A stretch of DNA of 55,671 nt from a virus, in IMG/VR virus record IMGVR_UViG_3300046460_000136, positions 1 to 55,671 of that record, one strand, 5' to 3'. Shown piece by piece: positions 25,835 to 32,995 of this stretch (positions are counted from its first letter, which is position 1; the number at the start of each line of letters is the position of its first letter). Below the pieces are notes generated by a model that had not been told where the DNA came from, did no database searches, and saw only the letters and a program-made list of their open reading frames with translations. Position numbers and translations under genes: made by a program.

Positions 25835-25860
25835 TAAAAAAACCCCGGCGGATGCCAGGG
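25835..25860 (-). terminator. Intrinsic terminator between portal and scaffold
   Basis: The imperfect GC stem ccccggc-ggat-gccaggg is followed on the minus strand by seven T (A run 25836-25842). It separates portal from the highly expressed scaffold and coat genes. Confidence 0.65.
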
Positions 25861-25877
25861 CTGTGTTCGGTGTTCAG

Positions 25878-27266
25878 TTACTGCTGATCGAGAGGCCGAG
25901 CGCTCGGTTTGACGGGTTGAGCTTTGATTTTCACCAACTCTTCTTCCCAGTCGAGCTCGTCGCTGAGCAAGCCTCGGCGCTGGACCTCTTCGAATAGGCT
26001 TTGATCTGATAGGACGCCATTGATGTTCATGTTCAGCAGGAACGGCATGGTCGTTTCAGGGCTGAAATCGACGTCGAAATTGCCTTTGACCTTGACGTGT
26101 CCTCCGTCCTCGATGTTCATCCAAAGCGCGAAGAACTGGAGCACCTGGTCAAGCGCGTCCTCAAGCTGTCCGGCCATGGTCTGGAGCGGGCTCATCTCCT
26201 GCGCGGCCTCTTCCTCGGATTGGGAAGCGGTTTTTACGGTCTGTTTTTCCTTCTGGAGCAGCTTCGCTCCAGCCAGGCGCATGTCCTCGACGAGGTCAAT
26301 GAGCGACTGCCGGCCCGCCTCGATGGCTTTGCCCGAGTGCTCCACCCACTTCATGTCGCAGTCTTTCGGCAGCGAGGTGGCCGACCCGGCGCCGACGGTG
26401 ATGGTTTGCCCATCGTCGAGGCCGGTAACCGCCAGCATCGGCACCCGGGCGACGTGCAGGATGTTGTCCTGATCGCTTTGGGACTGCCAGTGCTTGATGT
26501 TCATGTTCGCCAACTCAAGGAGCGGCGGAGTCGCGGTCAGGAAGCCAGTGCGCTTGGTGTAGAACGTGGTCAGCGGGATGACGGTGAGACTGGTCAGGCC
26601 CTCGTCGAATATCTGCCAGGTCTTCTGGCCTTTGCCGTCGTCGGTTTCACGATAAGTCGCCCAACCACCCGGCACCAGCACCCGGATCTGATCAACGCTC
26701 TTCGTACCGAACGCGCCGTCGTCGACCTCGACGCACTCCTTGTACCGGAACTGCGTCAGGACCTGCTCGCCACCCTTGTTCTCTGACCGCCAGCCGAGAA
26801 CCTGGCCCGGCTTGATCATCACCGTGTAGGGGCGCACGCCTGCCGACTTCTCTTCGGCCTTGGTTTTGATGCCTTCAGACTTCGGATGGTCGACCAGGAC
26901 ATGGAAGAGACCATGGGACAGGCCGCCACTGAATAGCGACTGCGCCCAGACCTGTAGGTTGTTCCCCTGAAGGTCGAAGTCCTCGGCCATCTCCTTGATC
27001 TGGTCCGGCACGTCGTCGGTGAGCGTGATCGGGTCAGCGAATACGCGCCCGGTCATGTTCTGCACCGTCTCGCTCAAGGCTGGCAACAACGTCGAGGTCT
27101 TGAGTCGGGCCTGATAGGCGTCGCTCTCCTCCTTCGGCCACTGCGGCAAAAACTTGGTGCCTGCCTTGCGCATGGCTCTCGTGCCGCCCATGAGCGCGTC
27201 GATGATGGCCCAGTCTTCGCCCATGTCATCCACGACCGGCAGCGTCTTGCTTGGGTCATCACTCAT
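25878..27266 (-). CDS. Portal protein, DUF4055 family (462 aa)
   Basis: Portal ring subunit through which DNA is packaged. Segments seen: DDMGEDWAIIDALMGGTRAM, QARLKTSTLLPALSETVQN near the start, the NLQVWAQSLFSGGLSHGLFHVLV region, and the long helical C-terminus with DLVEDMRLAGAKLLQKEKQTVK. It follows TerL with 2 bp between stop and ATG. A GTG six bases upstream is an alternative start inside the TerL stop. The family is established as a portal type in many temperate phages. Confidence 0.9.
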   Translation of the reverse strand: MSDDPSKTLPVVDDMGEDWAIIDALMGGTRAMRKAGTKFLPQWPKEESDAYQARLKTSTLLPALSETVQNMTGRVFADPITLTDDVPDQIKEMAEDFDLQGNNLQVWAQSLFSGGLSHGLFHVLVDHPKSEGIKTKAEEKSAGVRPYTVMIKPGQVLGWRSENKGGEQVLTQFRYKECVEVDDGAFGTKSVDQIRVLVPGGWATYRETDDGKGQKTWQIFDEGLTSLTVIPLTTFYTKRTGFLTATPPLLELANMNIKHWQSQSDQDNILHVARVPMLAVTGLDDGQTITVGAGSATSLPKDCDMKWVEHSGKAIEAGRQSLIDLVEDMRLAGAKLLQKEKQTVKTASQSEEEAAQEMSPLQTMAGQLEDALDQVLQFFALWMNIEDGGHVKVKGNFDVDFSPETTMPFLLNMNINGVLSDQSLFEEVQRRGLLSDELDWEEELVKIKAQPVKPSARPLDQQ

Positions 27267-27268
27267 AT

Positions 27269-28567
27269 TCACATTCTCAGAGGTTCGCTTTTCGCGATAC
27301 GTTTGACGATCGGGAAGTCTTTGTAGATGAAGTAACCGCCAGCGTCGTTCGCATGGTCATTGCCTTGGCTCTTGTCGGGCTCCCCGTTAGGCGCCCAAAT
27401 CTGCTGCTCCAGGCCATCCGCGTAGGTCGGACAGGTGAACGGGTTGACCAAGTAGCGACGCTCACCAGCCGCATTGCAGAACATCGCGTTCATGGCGTTG
27501 ATCCGATCCTTCACAGGCGGGTTCGCCGCGGGCGCGATCACTGCGAAACCGGCCTGTTTCAGCATTGCGATATCGGTGACGCTGGCGTTGACCGACTTTC
27601 GTGAGTCGCCAGAGGCGTCCGGATAGATCCGGATTTCGCAGGTCTTGTCGAAGTCGTTGCCGTTATAGCGCCAGTAGCGCTCCTTGATGCGCTTGATCAT
27701 GTCTGGCGTGTCGTAGCCTTCCACCAGCTCATCCACCGCGCGCGGCAGTCCCTGGTCACGCTTGACGTGGGTGATCGCGGCCATCTTGCCGACGTTGAAG
27801 TCCATGCCGATGAACAGCGGCTCGCCGGGCTGCACGGTGTCGAAACACTGGTTCAGCTTGCGGTCGTATGCGTGGTAGATCGACCCGGACGTCAGGTTGA
27901 CGAACTGGCCATTCAGGTAGGCAAGAATCAGCTGAGGCGGATACGACTCCATCAGCGATTGGATGTAGTCATCCGGCAGGTTCAACTCGTTGTCGAACGT
28001 GCTGGCCTGCACCAGGCCGTACATGTCCTTCAGCGAAGGCTTGTCGCGCAACTGCTTCACGAACTGCAAAAAGACGAACTTGAAGCCTTCCGGTGTTGTT
28101 GTCACGTCGACGCCGTTCTTCAGCCCCGGCAGGTTGTAACGCATCCGGGCAATGATCTTGCGCCAGGCCTGCTGAGCCTTGATCGACGTCAGCACGTCCA
28201 GCTCATCCACCAGCGCGTGGCCGATCTTGAAGCCAACGATGGTCTGCGGCTTCTCCATCGACCGGCAAATCACCGTGCCGCGATACTGCCGCCCGCTGTA
28301 GATGTGAACCTCATGGTTCGCCTGGTTGATCTTGGTCTTCAGCCCCCAGTCGTAGGCCACTTCATCCATGGTCGGATAGAAGATGTCGCGGATCTGCGGG
28401 TAAGTTGGGGCGAAGTAGCCCGCGTTGACGCTAGGCCACTCCATGAAGTGCTTGCTCAGCGCCGAGCAGCCGACCCAGGTCTTTCCCGAGCCGAACCCGG
28501 CAACGAATGCGCGGAACTTGTGCGGCAGCGTGAGGAACTGAGCCTGCGGAACATTAAGGCTCGGCAT
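27269..28567 (-). CDS. terL: Terminase large subunit (432 aa)
   Basis: DNA-packaging motor and nuclease. Walker A is GFGSGKT at residues 24-30, Walker B is HALVDELD near residue 120, and the C-terminal nuclease domain shows acidic positions in GMDFNVGK, DASGDSR and NDHANDAGGY. Length is normal. The gene overlaps terS by 14 bp and is followed by portal. Confidence 0.95.
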   Translation of the reverse strand: MPSLNVPQAQFLTLPHKFRAFVAGFGSGKTWVGCSALSKHFMEWPSVNAGYFAPTYPQIRDIFYPTMDEVAYDWGLKTKINQANHEVHIYSGRQYRGTVICRSMEKPQTIVGFKIGHALVDELDVLTSIKAQQAWRKIIARMRYNLPGLKNGVDVTTTPEGFKFVFLQFVKQLRDKPSLKDMYGLVQASTFDNELNLPDDYIQSLMESYPPQLILAYLNGQFVNLTSGSIYHAYDRKLNQCFDTVQPGEPLFIGMDFNVGKMAAITHVKRDQGLPRAVDELVEGYDTPDMIKRIKERYWRYNGNDFDKTCEIRIYPDASGDSRKSVNASVTDIAMLKQAGFAVIAPAANPPVKDRINAMNAMFCNAAGERRYLVNPFTCPTYADGLEQQIWAPNGEPDKSQGNDHANDAGGYFIYKDFPIVKRIAKSEPLRM

Positions 28568-29015
28568 TTGGCTTCCTCGCGTCCACTACGCGCACCTCAA
28601 TGCTCGTCGGAACGGCGGGCTCGTCGTCTGGTTCGTCTTTGCGGTGGCGATTGACGTAGATATCGCCGACTTCCTTGGCGGCCTGCTCCAACAACTGGGC
28701 AGTCAGCGCCATGTTCTTCATGTTCTCGGCTTTTTCAGCCATCCGGCCAAGCGCCCGAAGTCGATACGCTCGGTTGGCGATTGGGATATCAACCGTCTCT
28801 TCACGAAAGCGCTTGCGGGCTGCATGAAATAGCTCTGCCCACTTGGCGCCCAACTGCTTGCCGGCGAACTTTGTTGGGTCATGTGATTCGCACTGCTGCC
28901 GGCTGATCTCTATGCCGAATTCCTTCTTGACCGACTCAACCACTTGAGATGGCGTATCGAAGCAGGCCAGAGCCTGAACGATGAAGGCTTTGACCTCGCT
29001 TCGTAGTACTGCCAT
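28554..29015 (-). CDS. terS: Terminase small subunit, DUF2280 family (153 aa)
   Basis: DNA-recognition subunit of the packaging enzyme. The N-terminal part (MAVLRSEVKAFIVQALACFD and TPSQVVESVKKEFGIEISRQ) forms a helix-turn-helix type domain characteristic of DUF2280, followed by a long helix and an acidic C-terminal tail (DEPDDEPAVPTS). The start is the ATG giving the usual family N-terminus; an upstream TTG adds six acidic residues. Directly precedes terL. Confidence 0.9.
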   Translation of the reverse strand: MAVLRSEVKAFIVQALACFDTPSQVVESVKKEFGIEISRQQCESHDPTKFAGKQLGAKWAELFHAARKRFREETVDIPIANRAYRLRALGRMAEKAENMKNMALTAQLLEQAAKEVGDIYVNRHRKDEPDDEPAVPTSIEVRVVDARKPNAEP

Positions 29016-29048
29016 AGGGTCGTCATCCGTCAAAACCTGTCATGGGAG

Positions 29049-29672
29049 TCAGGCCGACTTGAGTAGACAGGTACCGCAGGCCCTCGCGATGTTCAATTTG
29101 CCTACCTCAGCAGGACTGTTTGCAGCGTCGACCAGAGCCTGAACGTCAGGGCTCGCGCCATAGCGGCGAACCACACCGACAAACTCTTCGACGTCATGGC
29201 CGCGCATCTTCAGCTTTGGAATGCCCTCTTCGGTGAAGGCGGGCTGGCCGTACTTATCCGTCGCCTGGGCAATGTGGTACAGCTCATGCTCGACCAGAGC
29301 GCAGAAGTCGGTGTCGCTGCATTGGGAGCAGTAATCGGCAGCCAAGGTGATGATGAATGCCGGCACCTCGCCGAACCAGTCGAACATCTGCTGCTCCATC
29401 CGGGCCTTCTGCCAACCACCAGCGCGGAACGCTACCTGTTCGGTCTGGCCGAGTACCGTTCTGCCCTGCTTCTCGAAGTGAGACGACGCCCACATGAACC
29501 GGACGTCAGCGTCGATCAGGTGAGCGTGGTCTTCGTTATGAATGCTACCCGTGTCGGCAAGGATCTCGGCTTGGAGCCACTCCCATACATCAGGCGCTGG
29601 AGTAAGCCGGATGCCGAAGTCGGATAGTCCTGACAACTCCACGATCGAGGTAGGCGGCATCGGTCTGCTCAC
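29049..29672 (-). CDS. Putative phage metallopeptidase (207 aa)
   Basis: The zinc-binding motif HELYH lies in CALVEHELYHIAQATDKYG, preceded by a hydrophobic FIITLAADYCSQ stretch, as in the putative phage metallopeptidase family. Two CxxC-type pairs (CSQCSD and CGTC near the end) are also present. The start is GTG preceded by gtagg. It is followed by terS and preceded by a second, unrelated HExxH protein. Substrate unknown; it may process virion or host proteins. Confidence 0.75.
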   Translation of the reverse strand: MSRPMPPTSIVELSGLSDFGIRLTPAPDVWEWLQAEILADTGSIHNEDHAHLIDADVRFMWASSHFEKQGRTVLGQTEQVAFRAGGWQKARMEQQMFDWFGEVPAFIITLAADYCSQCSDTDFCALVEHELYHIAQATDKYGQPAFTEEGIPKLKMRGHDVEEFVGVVRRYGASPDVQALVDAANSPAEVGKLNIARACGTCLLKSA

Positions 29673-29679
29673 GAATTAC

Positions 29680-30081
29680 CTACCTCTTGCCGAACAGGTT
29701 GAATCGCGTATCGCAGAATGCGGTCGTTACCTGCTGAGTGATCGCCTGCATCGAGTAGGCCTCGAACTCACTGCTGGGCACATCCTCGCCAATGGCGTTC
29801 AGGATGTAGCGCCAAGCATGCGTGCACTCATGGACGATTAGCCCAACGATGCCGTGACGGCAACTGTCTGCCTTCAACCGCTCATGGATGCAGACGATGA
29901 TGCAATCCTTGCCTGCGCACGTCTTGAAGCGAGTGGTGCAGCCATCCGCCCTCGGGTAAGGCTCATCTACGTTCATCCGCTTCATTTCACGGTTCCAGGC
30001 CTTCTCGCTTGGGCAGAAGCCGATAAAGACCGGCTGCCAGCCCCTGTCGAGCCAGACAACCTTGTGCTTGGCCTTCGTCAT
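29680..30081 (-). CDS. Small HExxH-type metallopeptidase-like protein (133 aa)
   Basis: Contains VHECTHAWRYIL (HECTH, a minimal zinc-protease motif) with a downstream acidic residue in SSEFEAYSMQAITQQV. The first half is basic and Cys-containing (FKTCAGKDCIIVCIHE). This is a common unnamed phage family. It overlaps the preceding small membrane gene by 4 bp and lies 7 bp before the larger metallopeptidase, so the two would be co-expressed. Confidence 0.65.
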   Translation of the reverse strand: MTKAKHKVVWLDRGWQPVFIGFCPSEKAWNREMKRMNVDEPYPRADGCTTRFKTCAGKDCIIVCIHERLKADSCRHGIVGLIVHECTHAWRYILNAIGEDVPSSEFEAYSMQAITQQVTTAFCDTRFNLFGKR

Positions 30082-30257
30082 GGCTTGCCCTCATCACTCA
30101 CTTCCAGCTTACGGAACCGGATGGACTTCTTGGCCTGCTGGCCGAGTTTGTTGTCGTCCGCCTCCATGCCGATCACCCAGGCGACGATGTACACCGCCCT
30201 CAGATAAAGCACGAACCACCACGGCAAATAGGCCTGCAATTGGAAAGTCTTGGCCAT
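30078..30257 (-). CDS. Small membrane protein (59 aa)
   Basis: One central hydrophobic helix (YLPWWFVLYLRAVYIVAWVIG) followed by a basic tail. ATG preceded by ggtga; overlaps the next gene by ATGA. It belongs to the block of small late membrane genes around the holins and could modulate lysis, but no family is recognised. Confidence 0.6.
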   Translation of the reverse strand: MAKTFQLQAYLPWWFVLYLRAVYIVAWVIGMEADDNKLGQQAKKSIRFRKLEVSDEGKP

Positions 30258-30371
30258 GTCGTTCACCGTGATGGGCTGCAATCAATTGCCAATATTCCGA
30301 GCGTTCCCGGCCTATCCGCGCAATTTATTACGTGTGGAGTGGCGCCCGCACGAAGCCAGGCACCCTTTGGT

Positions 30372-30620
30372 TTAAAGGTTTGCTGCGCCGTTGAAGGCTT
30401 CTTTGACCCTGGCGCGCCATTGGTCTTTCGGGAAGCTGCGGGCATACAGGAAGGCAATCAGTTCGCCAGTGCTGAAGCCGCCACGGCATCCACCAGTCAC
30501 CAACGCCTCTTGCGGCGAATACACATGGCAGTAGACCTCATAGGCGAGCAACGTCACTACCTTGGGGCAAACTCCCCTGCCAGTGCGGCTGGTTTGGACT
30601 GGATGTACTTCTACGGTCAT
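30372..30620 (-). CDS. Hypothetical protein between holin block and metallopeptidases (82 aa)
   Basis: Starts MTVEVHPVQTSRTGRGVCPK and is soluble, with three cysteines and a C-terminal KDQWRARVKEAFNG. ATG preceded by gggag; a longer in-frame start lacks a site. No known domain. The 114 bp that follow carry no gene. Confidence 0.55.
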   Translation of the reverse strand: MTVEVHPVQTSRTGRGVCPKVVTLLAYEVYCHVYSPQEALVTGGCRGGFSTGELIAFLYARSFPKDQWRARVKEAFNGAANL

Positions 30621-30636
30621 CGCATAGCTCCCGGAG

Positions 30637-30864
30637 TTAAGCGGCAGGCTTGTCGGCTCCGGGAGCGTCCAGGTTCTGCGGGATCGCACGGACAAGGGCG
30701 ATAGCTGCAGCGAGCAACGCATTCACCGAGGCGAATAGCTCAGGGCTGACCAGAGCCTGTAACGCCGGCCAGAAGTAGGCGGCAGTGTTAAGCGCAGCCA
30801 GCAAAGCAGCCAGTTGAACGCTGTACATCTTCCAGAGCTGTTGCCATTGGGGAATCAGGTTCAT
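30637..30864 (-). CDS. Holin-like membrane protein (75 aa)
   Basis: A short protein with two hydrophobic segments (YSVQLAALLAALNTAAYFWP and LFASVNALLAAAIALVRAI) separated by a turn and ending in an acidic/basic tail (DAPGADKPAA). The N-terminus MNLIPQWQQLWKMYSVQLA is typical of small holins annotated in Pseudomonas phages. It overlaps the preceding membrane gene by 4 bp. Best single candidate for the holin that releases the endolysin. Confidence 0.7.
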   Translation of the reverse strand: MNLIPQWQQLWKMYSVQLAALLAALNTAAYFWPALQALVSPELFASVNALLAAAIALVRAIPQNLDAPGADKPAA

Positions 30865-31190
30865 GTCTTGTCCGCCTTGGTGGGGTTGTTCAGGCATTGC
30901 TCGCAGTGCAGGTATCGGCACAGCCAGGCTTTGACGCGGGTCCAGTGATTGGCGACGAACCAGTGCCTCAGGCCAGCCAAGGCAAGCGCGCCATGAAAGG
31001 TGACGCCGGCCGCGCTGGGAGTGAAGAACACCGTCTCGCCTCGGGTTGCGATGGCGAACCCTGATACCGCGATTGCCGCATAAATGACTTTCCCGACAAT
31101 GCCGTCTCTCACCCTGTGACTCAGAACGCACCACATGGCCCATAGGGCGATCATGGCGATAAAGGTCGTGCTCAGCGTTTGAAGGTTCAT
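30861..31190 (-). CDS. Membrane protein of the holin block (109 aa)
   Basis: Three hydrophobic helices (FIAMIALWAMWCVLS, VIYAAIAVSGFAI, VTFHGALALAGL) followed by a charged tail with CRYLHCEQC. Start set by ggagg. It overlaps both neighbours by ATGA, so the three membrane genes are translated as a unit. Could be a holin, antiholin or pinholin component. Confidence 0.65.
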   Translation of the reverse strand: MNLQTLSTTFIAMIALWAMWCVLSHRVRDGIVGKVIYAAIAVSGFAIATRGETVFFTPSAAGVTFHGALALAGLRHWFVANHWTRVKAWLCRYLHCEQCLNNPTKADKT

Positions 31191-31513
31191 GGGTTGCCTC
31201 CCCCGAACTTCGAGCGAACCAGCGCCCAAAGGTCAGCGGCTTTAATGGCGCGGTTGATAGCGGTCATCATCGACCCGCCAAAGGCACCCAAGAGGAAGCC
31301 GACGCCCGCCACGTTGTTGGGGTCGGTCACGTCGAGCTTGGTGCATACGATCCCGGTTAGGTAAAACGCACAGGCGATACCGGTGATGAGGAAAATCACC
31401 CAGGACCGCCAGTCCGTCAGATCGTCCTTGTGCCAGAGGCTGGCAACAACCGCTCCCACGATACCCGCGAGGATCAAGTCAGCTTTGTCGAGCAGGCGAT
31501 GAATGAATTCCAT
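31187..31513 (-). CDS. Holin-family-like membrane protein (108 aa)
   Basis: First gene of the three-gene membrane block. Hydrophobic helices at about residues 12-27 (LILAGIVGAVVASLW), 37-57 (SWVIFLITGIACAFYLTGIV) and 68-83 (VAGVGFLLGAFGGSMM) fit a three-span class I holin. ATG preceded by gagg. Together with the next two genes it forms the membrane part of the lysis system. Confidence 0.68.
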   Translation of the reverse strand: MEFIHRLLDKADLILAGIVGAVVASLWHKDDLTDWRSWVIFLITGIACAFYLTGIVCTKLDVTDPNNVAGVGFLLGAFGGSMMTAINRAIKAADLWALVRSKFGGGNP

Positions 31514-31639
31514 GCGCTCGACCTCTCAGTTGCATGTGGAAAATAAAAAATGGGCTGTCATGGGGCGATCAAGTGCACCGGTAGCCGCCAATGGACTACG
31601 TCGCTATGATGGCGTTTTGAAACCGCGCAGGAAGCCAGT

Positions 31640-31882
31640 ATGGGAATAGTGATAGTCGTATTGCTGTTGGTCGGAGTTAGCTATTACCTGATACACGGGA
31701 TCGGGAAGCTCAGTCCTCCGCTAGGAAACTTTGTATTCAAGTACAGTAAATTGCTCGGCCCGCTTCTGATCGCGTTGTGGTTCTACTACCTGTTGCACAA
31801 GGAGTCTGTATCGTCGGCCATTTTTCTGTTGGCCCTAGGAATCGTCCTAACGCTTATGCCGAACAAAAAACGTTTTTCCTAA
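31640..31882 (+). CDS. Small membrane protein transcribed against the late operon (80 aa)
   Basis: Mostly hydrophobic with three probable helices (MGIVIVVLLLVGVSYYLIHG, LLGPLLIALWFYYLL, SSAIFLLALGIVLTLM) and a basic end (NKKRFS). Ribosome site aggaag. Its sequence is AT-rich next to its neighbours and reads rightward between leftward genes, so it is likely an independently expressed cargo gene. A role in immunity to other phages is a possibility only. Confidence 0.6.
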   Translation: MGIVIVVLLLVGVSYYLIHGIGKLSPPLGNFVFKYSKLLGPLLIALWFYYLLHKESVSSAIFLLALGIVLTLMPNKKRFS

Positions 31883-31892
31883 GCGTAAAAAA

Positions 31893-31909
31893 GCCCGCGC
31901 TGAGCGGGC
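31893..31909 (-). terminator. Intrinsic terminator for the acidic-protein gene
   Basis: Stem gcccgc/gcgggc (31893-31898, 31904-31909) followed on the minus strand by six T. It also lies just behind the rightward gene 31640 but lacks T on that side. Confidence 0.7.
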
Positions 31910-31931
31910 ATCGATAACCATACAAGCTGAT

Positions 31932-32240
31932 TCAGGCACCTGATTCAGGATCACTCGCAGGCATGTCGCGAGCCTCCTTGTCATTTTCGTCCTGGTCGTT
32001 CATCTGTGGGTCGGTATCGGGGCTGTCGTCATGGCTATTCGTGCCAGCTTCTGGGTGCTCACTCGATACAGAGTTTGTTGCTTCCACATCCGTCATGTCT
32101 CCCTCGACAGGCGCTTCATCGTCCGGCGGCAACGGGACTTCGTACTGGTTCCAGCTCGGGTCATGGCCGGTTTCGTTGTCTGTCGTGCGCGTTTCGCGCT
32201 GCTGGGATTTGTTGCCTGGTGCACTCTCGTCAATTTCCAT
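31932..32240 (-). CDS. Very acidic, disordered protein (102 aa)
   Basis: By my count about 29 Asp/Glu against 5 Lys/Arg, no hydrophobic core, and long runs of Pro/Ser/Asn/Asp (VPLPPDDEAPVEGD, SHDDSPDTDPQMNDQDENDK). Start set by ggag. It has a terminator on each side, so it looks like a separate unit. Extreme acidity is seen in DNA-mimic proteins, but also in structural linkers; nothing decides between them. Confidence 0.6.
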   Translation of the reverse strand: MEIDESAPGNKSQQRETRTTDNETGHDPSWNQYEVPLPPDDEAPVEGDMTDVEATNSVSSEHPEAGTNSHDDSPDTDPQMNDQDENDKEARDMPASDPESGA

Positions 32241-32339
32241 GCTGGCTCTCCGATCTAATGCGCGGGATTTCCGCGCTTAAACATGAGAATCGGCTGCGCG
32301 TTGCGAGTGCCTACCATTGGACAGACGGCAGATACAAAA

Positions 32340-32361
32340 AACCCGGCTCGATGGCCGGGTT
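32340..32361 (-). terminator. Intrinsic terminator after the 32438 gene
   Basis: Stem aacccggc/gccgggtt (32340-32347, 32354-32361) followed on the minus strand by a T run (A run 32336-32341). It ends the transcript of the 181-aa gene, so the genes to the left need a new start or antitermination. Confidence 0.7.
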
Positions 32362-32437
32362 CTGTTTGTCGCTTGCATCACCTACATGCGCAAGTACGAC
32401 AGGATGGAGAGATAATGGCTCATTGGCTCAATCGGTG

Positions 32438-32983
32438 TCAAGCAGCTTCTGTGCCAATTAAGCATTCATGGTCGAGAATTTCTTGAGCAGCCTGCAAAGC
32501 CTCATCTACTGCTGACTCCAGACTCTTGCGAATGTCCCGGCGCCACCGCTCCTGGGTTTTGATCGGGTGCGGCTCGTCCGTCCAGTTGTCCATCTCGTAC
32601 CAACCAGCCGGCAGCACATTCGTCGAGCGCTTGCCCTCCACGCCTGCCAGCTTCGGCAACGCCCAGGTGACGACGGCGCAATGGCGGAAACGCTCAGGCG
32701 CAGGCGAGCGGACAGCGCGTGTGAGCTCGGCAATGGCCGCATGCTTACGATCGGTGTGCGTGGAGAACTTCGCCACCAGCGCGCGCCACTGCGAAGTCTC
32801 CAGCCCCCTGTGCAGTCGGCCGAACACCCAGCAGTCAGTCAGGAAAGCAGCCTCCTTCCCGACGATCTCCCCTTTCTGCTTGGCGCACTGCACCTTCGGC
32901 TCAAAGTCACAGCCGCCGGCCGAGTTGATGGTTTCGGCGGCCAGAGCGCGCACCACTGCGGATACCACATTGCGATAGGTCAT
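32438..32983 (-). CDS. Phage protein of unknown function, candidate late regulator by position (181 aa)
   Basis: Soluble, basic protein starting MTYRNVVSAVVRALAAETIN with a CDFEPKVQCAKQ segment, FRHCAVVTWALPKLAGVEGK in the middle, and a long C-terminal helix. I recall similar proteins in Pseudomonas prophages without function. It is the last gene of the leftward early side and is followed by a terminator, the place where lambdoid phages keep the Q antiterminator, but I see no domain that supports that role. Confidence 0.6.
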   Translation of the reverse strand: MTYRNVVSAVVRALAAETINSAGGCDFEPKVQCAKQKGEIVGKEAAFLTDCWVFGRLHRGLETSQWRALVAKFSTHTDRKHAAIAELTRAVRSPAPERFRHCAVVTWALPKLAGVEGKRSTNVLPAGWYEMDNWTDEPHPIKTQERWRRDIRKSLESAVDEALQAAQEILDHECLIGTEAA

Positions 32984-32995
32984 GATGTTTCCCCC

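Noticed and set aside
32438-32983. Calling this gene a Q-type antiterminator
   Set aside because: Only the position supports it; no zinc finger or known antiterminator motif is visible, so it is left as unknown.
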